This document shows, piece after piece, positions 1-12,699 of a stretch of 64,000 nt of DNA; position 1 is the stretch's first letter; every line of letters starts with the position of its first letter. A program made the position numbers and the translations under genes. The stretch covers positions 3,764,169 to 3,828,168 of the forward strand of contig LR746276.1 of assembly GCA_902729315.2 (NCBI GenBank), read 5' to 3'. This DNA is from Spirodela intermedia. Lineage: Eukaryota > Streptophyta > Magnoliopsida > Alismatales > Araceae. A model generated the notes under the pieces. The model was not told the origin of the DNA and searched no databases. It worked only from the letters and a program-made list of their open reading frames with translations.

Positions 1-1302
1 TTTGAAAATTTGAAATCACACAAATTATCTCTAAATAAAGTGAAAATTAAGTTGAAAGTAAGAAAATAGAGTTCCGGTAGCACGGCGATAATGCATCGAC
101 GATGTACTAGAATCTTGAGTATTTGGGAGGATTTTCAGGTAGTGTCTACAGCCTCAAAGGCTCTCCTTAGACAAGGACGACATGGACAATCTTTAGATCT
201 TCTTGTGAAGTCTAGAGATCAATAAAATAGGTCGTCGAATCATCTCTGATGGCTGTCACCTAGTGAAGTGAAAAAATAATGACTTTACGACTCTTCAACG
301 GCTGTCACCCAACAGAGAAAAGTTAGATGAAAGTGGGGCGCATGTTAGGGAGCTTCATCCTTAGGTCCACGCAGCAAGAGGAGACTCTTCATCGCATCTG
401 GTATGCTCTCAGGAGGTGGCGACTCGTCTTCTGACAAATCATCTTCTTCCTGACGATGGATTGTTTGTTGATCAATCAAAGATGATTTACTCAATGGATT
501 TGTGATCTTTATCGTAAATCATTCAACAATTTTATTAACAATACTCCATGAATCACGTTGAAGAGATTTTTGTCGATGATCGAGTGATTTTAGCAGCTTA
601 ATCCTTTATCAGTAAGCTACAAGAAAGTCGTGATTTAATCAGATAAAAATACGAGTTTTGACTCTGGTAGGATTCAAACTCGTGCCAGTCACCTACTTGT
701 ATGAGAGAGAGTAAAATACATACTCTAATACCATTATAAAGTGACATCATGATGGTATATCGTTGTTATAATTAAAGACTATTTTAGGTATTGAAATCAT
801 TGAAAATATTTTGAAAAGGTGTGATTGCTGGTTTAGTCCCACATCGGTTATACGTCAAGTGTTGAGACAGATATATGGTAATGTGAGATTTGTGAATCAA
901 TGAGTCCCTTTCTTGCATGTGTATGACCACTTCTTGCCTCACAATTGGCTGGCCACTAGTGACGTAGAAGGGGGGTGATGTGCACATGCCCCCATCAGTC
1001 CATAGCTACTCGAGCCCCTACTTGTGGCTCTACCCCGACTGCACTTCCGACCTGCTTGTGGGCCCAGCTAGCCAATAGGTCCCCTTTTTTAATTTTATTT
1101 TATTTTTCTTTATTTATCTCAAAAATAGGATTATAAAAATCATTTAAATTCATATAAAATCACATAATTAGTTAAAAAATCACATTAACTAACTAATAAT
1201 CACTTTTTATAATTTAACACAAATATAAGTCTATTTACCATGAGTTAAGGCTAAAACTATATTATTTATTAATTATTAACTCATGATAATGAAAACTTAT
1301 CA
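1..1302 (-). repeat. LTR copy A, cut by window start
   Basis: This is the right-hand part of a long terminal repeat of the same family as the LTRs at 1408-3338, 6610-8318 and 17375-19100. Shared landmarks, in order, are the segment around 40-110 (AAATTAAGTTGAAAGTAAG), the tRNA-like box at 670-682, the GTCCCACATCG element at 836-846, the T-run at 1085-1090, and the end ACTCATGATAATGAAAACTTATCA. The terminal TCA at 1300-1302 is the complement of the LTR start TGATAAG on the minus strand. Its other end lies outside the window, so it could be a solo LTR or one LTR of a complete element. Confidence 0.85.
836..1090 (+). ncRNA. Putative Pol III-type unit in LTR A
   Basis: An intact plant snRNA upstream element GTCCCACATCG lies at 836-846. 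It is followed after 24 bp by ATATAT (871-876), a GC-rich body, and a run of six T at 1085-1090 after CCCC. Plant Pol III U6 promoters use this element with TATA about 25 bp downstream, and Pol III stops in T-runs. Transcription is inferred, not shown. The predicted RNA would start near 895-900 and be about 190 nt, antisense to the retroelement strand. Confidence 0.4.
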
Positions 1303-1407
1303 AGCATCTTAATTCTTCTCAACTTTGCATAGGCTTCTTATTTATTTCACATTTGCTCACTTCTTATATTTCAATTTTACCTCATTCTTGACATTTGTCT
1401 ACCTACA

Positions 1408-3338
1408 TGATGTGACTTAATTATGGTATAATAAATCATGTAAATTAAAAATTTATAAAACTTGAAAATACTATTTTTGAGGATATTTATAAATATTTCA
1501 AAATAAATTTATCAATTATAATTCAATAAAAGTTTTAAAAATATTAGGGAATTTTCAAATAGATCACAGGAATGTAATATAATATCGGGTAATATTTTAA
1601 AATTTTTCACAAAGAATATAATTTTTTTTATAAATTTTAGACTAAGAAATGAAAATAAAATATATTTAAAAAATTATGAAAAAAAAATAAGAATGTGGAG
1701 ATTAAGATGATGTCATCACCTCGAAGAATTTAATTTGAGCGAAAATAGAGTTCTACCTAACGATTCTTACATAAGCGATTACAGATGATTTCATGGGTCA
1801 AATTAAGACCTATAAAAGTCAAAAGAATTGTATTTGAATGAAGAAGGTTTTTGAAATTTGAAATCACATAAAGTATCACTAAATTAAGTAAAAATTAAGT
1901 TGAAAGTAAGAAAGTCAATGTTTCGGCCTCGCGACAGTGATTATTAGAATTTTGTATGTTTGATAGGATCATCGAATGATGTTCATAGCCTCAAAAGCTC
2001 TCCTTGGACATAGATGACATGAGCATTCATTAGACCTCCTTTTAAAGTGTAAGAAATGATAGTGAAAGTTAAACTCATTAAATTTTTTTGTAAAATAGAG
2101 TTCTAATATTACAGTGGTGATGCATCAAAATCTTAAGCGTTCAAGAGAAGTATTATGTAATGTCCACAACCTCAAAGACTCTCTTTAGATAAGGACAACG
2201 TAGATAATTTTTAGATCTTCTTGTAAAGTCTAGAAATTAATGAAGTGGGTTGTCGAATCATCTCTGGTGGCTGTCACCTAGTGGAGCAAAAAAAAGATGA
2301 CTTTACAGCTCTCCGACGACTGTCACTCAACATAGATGAGTTAGATGGAGATGGGGCACATCTTGGGGAGCTTCACCCTCAGTTATGTGTAGTAAGAGAA
2401 GGCACTTCATCACATCTGGTATGCTCTCACAAAGTTGTGACTTGTCTTCTGGTGGATCATTTTCTTCTCAACGATAGCTTGTTCATCGATCAATCAAAGA
2501 TAATTTACTCAATAGATTCATTCACAATCCTTTTATTCAGAATTATTCAATAATTTTAGTAATGATGCTCTATGAATCACGTTGATGAGATTTTTGTCGA
2601 TAATTGAAGGATTTTGATAACTTAAACATTCAATAGAAATTTTTAAGAAAATCATGATTGAATTAGATAAAAATATAAGTTTTGGCTCTGGTAGGATTCG
2701 AATCCTCATCGGTCACTTGTCTACATGAGAGAGAGTGAAATAAGTATATGAATACCCTTATAAAGTGTCATCATCACAGTACCTCCTTCTAATAAATAAG
2801 GGGTATTTAAGGTACAAAAATTATTAAAATATTATGAGGAAGCTATGATTGTCAGTTTAATCTCACATCAGTTATATGTCAAATTTTTAGACAAACATAT
2901 AGTAATACAAAATGTGGTAAGTAATGAGTCCCTTGTGTGTGTATGACCACTCTTTACCGCATGCCTAACTAGCTATCAGTAACGTAAAAGGGGAGTGACC
3001 CACATGTGTCCCTTATCAGTTTGTGTTTAGCCACTCAAGCCCCTTACTTGCAGCTCTATTTGACTATGCTTCCGACCTGCTTGTGGGCCTAGTTGGCTGG
3101 TGAGTTCTCCCCCTTTTTTATGTTTTTAATTAATTTTATTTAACTTTATTTACCTCAAAAATAAGATTATAAAAATTATATAAATTCATATCAAATCATA
3201 TAATTAACCAAAAATTCACATTAATAAATTGAAAACTATTTTTTACAATTTAACATAAATATAAGTCTATTTATCATGAGTTAAGACTAAAATTATATTA
3301 TTAATTAATTATTGACTCATGATAATGAAGGCTTATCA
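1408..3338 (-). mobile_element. Solo LTR of the Ty3/Gypsy family, TSD CTACA
   Basis: A complete LTR begins TGATGTGACTT at 1408 and ends GGCTTATCA at 3338. It is flanked by perfect 5-bp direct repeats CTACA at 1403-1407 and 3339-3343, with no internal retroelement sequence. This is the classic product of recombination between the two LTRs of a full element. At 1931 bp it is about 200 bp longer than the LTR pair at 6610 and 17375. The extra length comes largely from an internal duplication: the stretch around 1980-2050 (CATAGCCTCAAAAGCTCTCC) recurs in diverged form around 2160-2230. Orientation is inferred from its paralogues. Confidence 0.9.
2860..3119 (+). promoter_or_regulatory. Degenerate Pol III-type unit in solo LTR
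   Basis: The same layout as in the other LTR copies is present, but with a decayed upstream element: ATCTCACATCA at 2860-2870 in place of GTCCCACATCG. A TATA-like CATATA follows 25 bp later at about 2896-2901, and six T end the unit at 3114-3119. The decay of the upstream element makes activity unlikely here. Confidence 0.3.
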
Positions 3339-3343
3339 CTACA

Positions 3344-5439
3344 CATGAACTCACACTTGACTTCCGAAATAACATTTTCGCTATATGTTTATCGGCATTT
3401 TCATCATTTTATGCCCTTTACTAGGGTGAAAAAAGTAACTAAGCTATTCGTCAAGCAAGAAAGCTGATGTGTTTCTTTTCTCAAGTTTGAAAATCATCAT
3501 AGGTACATAACTGAGGAAATGAAGAAATAACAAGCATAATTATCATTCATGTGGGCCAAGACAACTTTTTTCTATCTTACTTCAACTTTGCAAGTATTTC
3601 AAGCCAATAAATTACTTAGTAGCCTTGACAATGGTTGAGTCCAAAGAATTTACAAATAGGTCGATCCATATTACTAGTTTTCATTAGAAGTAAGTAATAC
3701 ACGTAGTTCAATACCAACACTAAGGATGTCAACTTAGAGGAGTTTTGAATTTGGATTTTGTGGACTATGACCTTCTGGTAGAGAAACAACAATGCTATCG
3801 AAACTATTTTGCTCAAATGTTATTGCCAACACATTCTTAGAAAAAAATGATATTAAACTTATTTATATGGTTATATTGTTAATTTCTAGAAATTACATGA
3901 TGAAATTTACTATGAAATATTTTGATAGGTTTTTCTAATGATTAATATTATTATCCAAATGCTTCTATGTTAATTGCATTTATTTCTGATTTTTTCCTGA
4001 ATTTTCTTGAATTTTCCTGAGCTTATTATGATAAATAATGATATAATAAAATTAAAATACAAGACTAATTTCTTTTTTAGGTTTTCCTCATCAATGACGT
4101 ATGTAACGAATATAAGAAGAAGTATGGGGATGATTAGATAAAATTGATGGAATTAACACACAAGAAGATGAAAAAACATTGGGAAGAGAAAGAAGGAGAC
4201 ATCTTCAATTAATCTATCTCTTTCCACAACCATTTTCTCTCTCCTCCAGATGACAAACATCATATTAGCCCAATCATCTAATTCAATACAAACAATGGAT
4301 TTCTCTTCGACTTCTCCCTGATTCAGCTGCTACAGAAGCTAAACTTCATCCACGAACTCGTCTCATTCTTCGCCCGATACAAACGGCAAAAATTTCTTCT
4401 GAGGATTCTTCTTGAAACACCACGGCACGCTTGGAGTCGAACCATTGCCGTCAACTGGTTCTAGCAAGTGACAGTTGTTGTGATCATCATTCATTGACTA
4501 GAGATTGTGTAGGAATTCATTCGGTGCACCGTGCCTACACAAATCGATCAAATTTGGTCAGAAATTCAATCGTTGACCATTCTGCCCATTCTTCCATAAA
4601 ACTTGAATCTTTGCATGATTTTACTTTCTTTTTAATTTATAAAACACTCTATTCAGTTTTACATTGTGTTACAAACAATTTCTTTTTTAAAATCAAAGTT
4701 TATTTCTATGTATTTTGACTTTGATTTTGAGAAATATGAGTCGACATATTTCTGATGACTCGAATTTGGGGGTGTTCTTCGTGGGCTGACATCAGCTGAC
4801 ATCATAATACCTAATTTCTTATTTTAATTTTTTTTATATTTTTTCAATAATGTTTTTTAAAAATAATCTATGAATTGGAAATTATAAATATAATTAACTA
4901 ATTTCTTATCTTTCTTGTGTTCGACCAAGAAAACCCCTATAAAATTATATTATTCTAAATTGCCTAATTTTCTAGCATTTATAAATTATCAATTTACTGA
5001 ATTTTCTTTAAAAAGACAAAAATATTCAGTCAATATCCCTTACTCATTTCTTACTTCCATTTGAAGACTCTCTTTTTCTCTCCAATAGATATCATTTTTC
5101 ATTTTTTTCAAAGTCCAAAATGGCTAAAATATGGCCATATTTATTCCCAAGTAATTTAATTTTCATCATTTTTACCCTATTTTTATTATTGAAAACATCA
5201 TTCAATAATGAAGAAGTATTAATAACTTAGTGAAAAAGGCCATATATTTTCTTGATTCTTATAAGGTAGTCATTTTTTGTAGTGCATAACACAAGCTTTC
5301 ATCTTCTTTGGCTCTATTGATATTCAATTTTTAATAAGGAAAAACTGCAAAACTAGTTGTTTATTCAAACTTCTTAAAATTGTGATGGCACTGCTCCAAC
5401 CAAGTGGATGGGAGTGAGAGTTTCCATTTGAATTTATTT
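3344..5439. other. AT-rich intergenic, no gene seen
   Basis: This stretch is AT-rich, and the short open frames in it show no recognisable domain. A moderately GC-richer patch at about 4290-4600 could be a decayed transposon fragment, but I see no terminal repeats or coding motif that would support that. Confidence 0.5.
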
Positions 5440-6604
5440 TCAGATAGACCTAATGTTGTACTTCCAATGAAAACTTTGCAACAAGTCCATTCTATTTTTA
5501 GATTTAGAAATCTTTTTGAATATACTTGTGCCACCAACTGTCTAAATATTAAACCAAAAGACAAATCTTGGTGCATACAAGCTCAATGTATTTGTGTGCA
5601 TTATCCTGTGATGGCTTGTGCACTTCAAAGATATGATGGATCCAGAACACAATGGTTGTGCATCCTAATACCAAGAATTAAGACAGCCTTGCGTATATAA
5701 ATTAGTTAAAGTAAATCTATTTTCCATTTCTTCCAAATGGTTAACACATACAACTGAATTTTCATTTCTTTTCATCCAAATTCTTCACGTAATCTCCTCC
5801 AAATACAGCAATATAAGGTTTGTGCACCTAATAAATCAGCTCCAGGGTTCTATTATCAATTCTAATAAATTAGATGCCACATGGCCTCTGTGGTCCCACA
5901 TCCCTAAATTGTAAGTGACAAAAATTTTGTTTCATTTTTATTGATTAATTCAATTCCTGATCATTTTGAAGTATCCGAATTTTTATTTCTCACCCATCTA
6001 CAAGACCATGAAATATTTCTGTACAAAGCGAATTTAAATGCCTATTGGCATTTAATCTATTCTCATTATATAGCATCTATAAATAAATACATATAGAATT
6101 TAACAGAAAATAAATAAACAACCATTTTATCAATAAACTTGCTATGGAGTTTTCTGCAGACCAATGTAGAATTTCTTATGTTGTTTCTAGCCTATTAGCA
6201 AGCCCTCATTTGTGAAAATAAAGTTCAAATAGTTTAACAAGAGTAATGCTTGCTCTATAAGGTGTGTCCCATGTTAAAGTTAGTTTGAACACTTAGCATT
6301 CAAGTTAATTTGGAGATTGCCATTAAACTACCTTTCTTGATAGAGAGTTGTTATAAGTTCAAAGACAACAATGAGAGATGCCATTAAGCTACTATATCTT
6401 TTATTAGCTTTATTGATTGCAAGATAAGGTATGTACTGTAGGATAAAGAACATTTCATGTATAGTGCAAACTCTAGTGTTTCATTAGAAGCAAAATTTAT
6501 CAAAATGTGAAAATTATAGGAATACATGTGTTATAATAAGGTTTATAAATATACTAAAATTTATTAATATTTAGAGAAAAACCTTCAACATAGACTCATG
6601 GTAT
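5440..6604 (+). repeat. Duplicated block, copy 1 (left part)
   Basis: This segment is collinear and clearly similar, with many substitutions and small gaps, to about 22865-23860. Shared anchors are GCATTATCCTGT at 5599 and 22999, CAGGGTTCTAT at 5842 and 23239, and ACCATGAAAT at 6006 matching GGCCATGAAA at about 23403. Homology resumes beyond the retroelement at 19106, so the LTR element inserted into this copy. The nature of the block is unknown. A 98-codon open frame at 5404-5700 is broken by stops in the other copy, so I do not call it a gene. Confidence 0.75.
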
Positions 6605-6609
6605 ATATC

Positions 6610-8318
6610 TGACATGACTTAGAGGTTGTATACTAAATCACATAAATTTAAAATTTATAAAATTAGAAAATACTAATTTTTAGTTATATAGAAGTATTTT
6701 TGAAAAAATATATCAATTATAATTCAATAAAATTTCTAAAAATAATGAGAATTTCTAAGTGGATCATAGGGATGTAATATAATTTCGGGTACTTTTTCAA
6801 AATTTTCTTCAAAGAATATAATTTTTAATAAATTTTATATTAAGAAATACAAATAAAATATATTTAAATTTTTTAAAAATATGGAAATAAGAGTGCAAAT
6901 GTCAGAATGACGTCAGTACCCGACGAATGTGAATCGAACAAAAACAGAGTTTCACTCAATAATTCTTACGTAAGTGATTATAGATAATTTAATTGATTAA
7001 ATTAAGATCTATAAAAGTCAAAAGAATTGTAATTAAATGAAGAATAGTTTTGTAAATTTAAATCACACAAATTATAACTAAATGAAGTAAAAATTAAGTT
7101 GAAAGTAGAGAAATAGAGTTCCGATGTTGCAACAATGATGCGTCGGCAATGCATCGAAATCTTGAGTGTTCGGGAGGATTATTGTGTAGTGTCCACGGCC
7201 TCAAAGGCTCTCTTTGGACAAGGACGACGTGAGCAATCTCTAGATTTTCTTGTAAAGTCTAGAGATCGATGAGATGGGTCATCGAATTGTCTTCAGTAGA
7301 TATCATTTGACAGAGTGAAAAAATAACAACTTTGCAGCTCTTTGACGGCTGTCACTTGATGGAGAGGAGCTAGATGGAGGTGGGGCACATGTTAGGGAGT
7401 TTCATCCTCAAGTCTGCATAGCAAGAGTCTTTTCATCGCATCTAGTACGCTTTCAGAAGGTGGCGACTCATCTCCCGGTAGATTGTCCTCTTTTTTACGA
7501 TGACTTATTCGTCGATCAATCAAAAATATTTTACTTGATGGATTCACGTTCCTTTTGTCGTGAATTGTTTAACAATTTTAGTAAGAATGTTCTGTGAATC
7601 ACGTTGACAAGATTTTTGTCAATGATCAAGCGATTCTAGCTGCTTAATCCTTCACTGGTGATCTGTAAGAAAGTCACAATTTAATTAGATAAAAATATGA
7701 GTTTTGACTGTAGTAGGATTCAAACTTGCACCGGTCACCCGCTTGCATAAGAGAGATTGAAATAAATACTTTAATACCCTTATAAAGTGACACTATCATG
7801 GGTATATCACTATTATAATTAAGGGGTATTTTAGATATTAAAATAAACAAAACCATTGCTAGGAAGAAGCGATACGGGTTTAGTCCTAAATTGGTTGTAT
7901 GCCAATGTTTTGGGCGAATATATAGTAATATCAACTTTCTAACTAATGAGTCTTTTTCTCTTGCATGGACAACCACTATTTTCCCCACAATCGGCTGGCC
8001 ACTAGTGACGTGGAAGGGGAATAGCTACTCGAGCCCTTGCTCATGGTTCCCCTTGACTGCGCTTCCAATCCGCTTGCAGGTCCGGTTGGCTGACGGATCC
8101 CCCCCTTTTTTTATTTTCTTTTTCTTTATTTATCTCAAAAATATCACTATAAAAATTATATAAATTCGTATAAAATCACATAATTAGCCAAAAATTCACA
8201 TTAATCAATTAAAAACCACTCTTCATAATTTAACACAAAGATAAGTCTATTTATCATGAGTTAAGGCTAAAAATATATTATTTACTAATTAGTAACTCAT
8301 GATAATGAAGACTTATCA
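6610..8318 (-). repeat. 3' LTR of the Ty3/Gypsy element
   Basis: This 1709-bp LTR starts TGACATGACTT and ends ACTTATCA. It is the downstream LTR because the element reads on the minus strand and the polypurine tract abuts it at 8319. It aligns along its length with 17375-19100, with many transitions and small gaps, including loss of about 30 bp in the GC-rich tract near 8010-8030. Confidence 0.92.
7883..8113 (+). promoter_or_regulatory. Degenerate Pol III-type unit in 3' LTR
   Basis: The upstream element has decayed to GTCCTAAATTG at 7883-7893. A TATATA motif lies exactly 25 bp further on at 7919-7924. The GC-rich body is about 30 bp shorter than in the other copies and ends in seven T at 8107-8113 after six C. 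The layout is retained, but the promoter element is probably non-functional. Confidence 0.3.
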
Positions 8319-8331
8319 CACCCCCCAACTT
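8319..8331 (-). other. Polypurine tract
   Basis: On the minus strand AAGTTGGGGGGTG lies immediately before the 3' LTR start TGATAAG. This is the expected position and composition for the plus-strand DNA priming site of an LTR retrotransposon. Confidence 0.85.
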
Positions 8332-10344
8332 AAATCATTGTTAGTCCCTTAGTAATGAAATTACGAGAATAGAAATTCACAAATCTCGAAACATCATATT
8401 TCAATGCATAATAAAAAAATACAATTAGAAATGATGCACCTTTAGACACTTTGGATTCTTATATCAAGTATTTAAGAATAATGTCAAGCACTGAAATATT
8501 TAAGGACTCCTTGGAATAATAATCTAGACTTCACTTTTTCTATTCACATCTTTATCACTTCTTCACTCATAGATATATTTACAAGATGTTCTAATTATCA
8601 ATACTCATCTAAGAATAATATTGATCCTATATTTTTCTTTTTCCATGGCTTGATTTTTAAAGTTTGCACTATATTTTATTTATTTTTAATTTATAGTGGA
8701 TAAGTAACTTTTGTTATAGACAAATTTCGACAATAAGAATGATATCTCACACCCTCCATGTGTACTCTTTATTTTCAGGACTTTCACTTTTTCATTTATT
8801 TTGCAGCAAATATTTTTCTATGGACGATTTTTGACAATGAGAATGATGTCTCACACCCTCAATGTGTACTCTTTATTTTCAGGGCTTTCACTTTATCCAC
8901 TTATTTTTTAGCACCTGTTTTTCTATGGACGATTTTCAACAATGAGAATGATGTCTCACACACTCCGTGTGTTCGTTTTTAGATTTTTCACATTGCTTTC
9001 TTTTTCTTTTTTTTTTCCGAAATAAGTGATTTTTCCTCACAAGTCTTATATATCAGGGTGCAAAAATATTCATTAAACTCAAATGATCAATCAAATTTTC
9101 ACATCAAGTAAATACTATCCATCAAGATCATAAAGTAAAAATTTGTAAAATCAAATCCATGTTATCTATCATGTATCCAAGGAGTATTCCAACATTTCAT
9201 GCTACTAAATCATTTTTTTACTTAATAATAATCTTCCTAGTATCTTTTGGTATCAATCAATCTAATTGATTTAATTTTTTGTGCATGCAATATGATGTAA
9301 GAAATTTGTAAACTAGATATTTCTCATAGTTCTACTTTCTATTTTCAGTTCTACTTTCAACAACAATAAATTTGTCAAAAATAAATCAAAACTATCCTCT
9401 TTATAGCTGTAATTTTGAATTTTAGCAATATATGTCTAGGGGATTGAAATCTGAGAAAAGGGTCTCTAGAGTTTCAAATTTCAGGCTGTTTTTTTCTTTA
9501 CTATTTTTGATAGTCTATTGTTCCTGATAGAAAACTAGAAAACAAATGTTGTAATTTTTCCAAAAAAATATTTAATTATTGTTCTAAGTGAGCATGAAAA
9601 TAAATGCAATCACATGTTCTTAATCGTCCTACAACCTAAATTAAGAATTAATAATTCACCCCCCAACTTAAAAATGACATTGTCCTCAATGACATAGAAA
9701 AATCAGAACAAAATATGCAGAAAATATAATTTTCAAGTGAAGCATGTATATATGCAAAGTTAATCACTAAAAATGTTCTCATAAATGATAAAACTTAGAA
9801 AGACATCACCTCAACCTTGTTTTTAATTTTTCACTTTATCTTACACTCCTGCACTTTTTTGTAAAAAAAATAAATACAGAAACAAGTATTGCGAAATTCT
9901 AAGAAAATAGAACTTATAAAAAAACAAATAGAATGAAATGAAAATCATGAGTTGCCTCTCATGCAGTGCTGAATTTAATATCTCTAGTTTGACACATTAA
10001 TCTTACTCTTAATTTTTTTTTAATAATATATTTTTTTTTTCTGCAAGGCGTTCATGTTCTATGTAATGCTTAAGCCATTGTCTATTTACCTTAAAATTAT
10101 GATCACTTTTTGGATCTTTAATCATTACAGCCCCATGATCATATGTCTCTTCCACCACATAAGGCCCTGTCTATTTTGATTTTAATTTTCTTGGGAATAA
10201 TTTCAGCCTAGGATCATATAACCACACTTTTTGTCCAACATCAATTTTTTTTTCTGTTACTGTATTTATTATGAAAAGTTTTATTTTTTTTATATATATT
10301 CTATGATTTTCATAAGCTTCATTCCTCAACTCTAGTTTATGTAA
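8332..10344 (-). other. Retroelement 3' untranslated tract
   Basis: About 2 kb of AT-rich sequence lies between the end of the integrase frame and the polypurine tract. I see no envelope-like or other protein motif in it. It contains the tandem repeat at 8737-8985. Long 3' untranslated tracts are common in Athila/Tat-type elements. Confidence 0.6.
8737..8985. repeat. 104-105 bp tandem repeat, about 2.4 copies
   Basis: Units start GAATGATATCTCACACCCTC at 8737, GAATGATGTCTCACACCCTC at 8841 and GAATGATGTCTCACACACTC at 8946, giving periods of 104 and 105 bp. Each unit contains TGTGTACTCTTTATTTTCAG and TTTTTCTATGGACGATTTT. The repeat keeps a frame open for 74 codons on the plus strand; I regard that frame as incidental. 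Confidence 0.85.
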
Positions 10345-11215
10345 CTAAAAAGTTCTATGCTCACCAACTGATTTTTCATCTATACATAATTTTTTTATAG
10401 CCCATAATACTTTATGTTCTATTTCCATAGGAAGATGACATGGCTTTCCAAAAATGAGACGAAATGAAGACATACCTATGGGATTTTTATAAGCTGTTCT
10501 ATAAGCCCATAATGCATCTTGTAATTTCGTGGGCCAATCTTTCCTATCTAGTCTAACTAATTTTCTCAAAATTCTCTGAATTTTCTTATTTGCTACTTCA
10601 ACTTGCCCATTTGTTTAGAGATGATATGGTGTGGCTACTCTATGATGTACTCTATTCTTTTTAATAGTTTCTTGAAATATTTATTTATAAAATGTGTTAC
10701 TCCATCAATAATAATCACTCTAGGACATCTAAATCTCGAAAAACTATTTTCCTGCACAAATTTCATCACGATTTTATGATCATTAGTTCTAGTAGGAATA
10801 GCTTCCACCCACTTAGACACATAATCAACAACAAGCAAAATATATTCATATTTTTTAGCTGATGGGAAGGGATCTATGAAATCTATTTCTCATACATCAA
10901 AAATTTCAACTACTAACAAGTTACTCATAGACATTTCATCATTTTTTACTCATGTTATTTATAGTTTGGCATGAAATAATGTTCTACTAAATTCTATAGA
11001 ATCTCTAATGATTGTAGGCCAATAGAAACTACACTGAAAAAAATTTGCAATTATTTTTCATTTAGATAAATGTCCTCCACAGTTAAATGAATGACACATG
11101 TTAAGAATGCTATGATATTCTTCTTTAAGAACACATCTCCTTAAAATTTGATCATTGCCCAAGTAATATAAATTAGGATCATGTCAAAAATAATTTCTTA
11201 TCTTAGAAAGTAAAT
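10345..11215 (-). pseudogene. Ty3/Gypsy integrase remnant
   Basis: This is the degenerate integrase of the retroelement. On the minus strand an HHCC-type zinc-binding region is readable at about 11215-11000 (HSFNCGGHLS). The core follows at 10838-10635 with VDYVSKWVEAI and the second catalytic aspartate region as IIIDGVTHF, where related elements read SDGG. A downstream stretch at 10569-10345 carries [20 protein letters not shown], typical of the region after the core. Several stops interrupt the frame, including one between the two core segments near 10620. The protein would have inserted the cDNA copy into the genome. Confidence 0.85.
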
Positions 11216-11364
11216 ATTTTTTTCTATTCTTATCCCATTATTCTGAATTTTTTCTAGAAACCAAAAAATTAACAATATGTGTATACCATGGTGATGGTTG
11301 ATGTTGAGCTATCATCAATTGTTCATTTAGAAATGCATCTTGTAAAGGTGCTGCATTTATTCAT

Positions 11365-11755
11365 GTATCATTCAATCTAGAAAGATGGTCAACAACAACA
11401 TTCTTGAAACCTTTTTTATCTTTTATTTTTAAATAAAATTCCTTCAACAATTAAATCCATCTTAATAAATATGGCTTTACATCTTTCTTATTTAACAAAT
11501 ATTTTAATGCTACATAATCAGTATAAATAATAATTTTAGCTCCCAAAAATTATGATCTAAGCCTTTCTAATGAAAATACTATAACTAACAAATCCTTTTT
11601 AGTCATGGTATAATTGAATTGAGCATCGAATATAGATTTGCTAGCATATGAAATTACTATGAGTTTTGACTCTTTTTTTTGTCATAGAATGGCTCCCACT
11701 GCATAATTCAATGCATCACACATTATTTCAAAGGGATGAGACCAATCACATGGTG
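11365..11755 (-). pseudogene. Ty3/Gypsy RNase H remnant
   Basis: Reading the minus strand gives CDALNYAVGAIL, then ISYASKSI, IIIYTDYVALKYLL and VVVDHLSRL, in the order of the RNase H domain that follows RT in Ty3/Gypsy polyproteins. The frame is interrupted by stops after VGAIL, after LERLRS and after LLRWI. The domain would degrade RNA in the RNA-DNA hybrid during reverse transcription; this copy cannot encode an intact one. Confidence 0.8.
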
Positions 11756-11819
11756 AGAGGTTTAGAAATTTTTGAAAAATCTTAAATAAATTTTCTATAA
11801 TAACATACATGACCCAAGA

Positions 11820-12645
11820 AAGATCTAATCTGTTTTACTAAATTCAGAGGTTTCATTTTAGATATAATATCAATTTTTGCTTTATCCACCTCTAAACCCC
11901 TTTCACTCATAATATGACCCGACACAACTCACTCTTTAACCATAAAATGTGATTTCTCTTCATTCAAAACTAATTTTTTCTCTATACATTTCTCAAGTAC
12001 ATGTTGTAAATGATTTAAGCATTCGTTAAATGATTCATCAAAAATAGAAAAATCGTTTATGAAAATTTCTATGTATTTTTCAATCATATCAGAAAAAATA
12101 GACAGCATACATCTTCAAAATATGGTTGGAGCATTATATAGACCAAAAGGCATGTGTTTAAAAGCAAAAGTACCAAATGGACAAGTGAAGGTTATTTTTT
12201 CTTGATCTAAAATATTTATACAAATTTGATTATAATTAGAGTATCCATCTAGAAAACAAAAAAAGTTTTTTCCAACTAATTTTTTTAGAATTTGATCAGT
12301 AAATGGTAGGAAAAAATGATCTTTTCTAGTAACCGAATTTAATTTTCTATAATCAATGCAAACCCTCTAATCGGTAGTTAATCTTGTTTGTATTTCATCC
12401 CCATTTTTATTTTCTATAACCGTGATTCTTGATTTTTTTGGCACCACTTGTGTAGGACTAACCCATTTGCTATCCAAAATAGGATAAATAATATCAGCAG
12501 CCAACCACTTTAAAATTTCTTTTTTTACAATTTCCATCATGTTAGGATTTAATCTTTGTTGTAGTTCCCCACTAGTTCTAGCCTCCTCCTCTAGATCTAT
12601 ACTATGCATGCATACACTTATATCAATGCCTCTAAGATCATTCAT
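11820..12645 (-). pseudogene. Ty3/Gypsy reverse transcriptase remnant, active site FIND
   Basis: The open part at 12645-12367 contains QQRLNPNMMEIVKKEILKWL and DSKWVSPTQVVPKKS, the N-terminal part of Athila/Tat-type reverse transcriptase. Further on are FGTFAFKHMPFGLYNAPTIF followed by a stop, and the catalytic box at 12052-12063, which reads F-I-N-D where active enzymes have two aspartates (F-x-D-D). Another stop lies in KE*VVSGH. The asparagine substitution alone should abolish polymerisation. The domain order agrees with RNase H lying next on the minus strand. Confidence 0.87.
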
Positions 12646-12699
12646 TTTCCAACCAATAGTCTTCTTATTTTTTCAAAGTACATCTAATAATTCTTCTTT

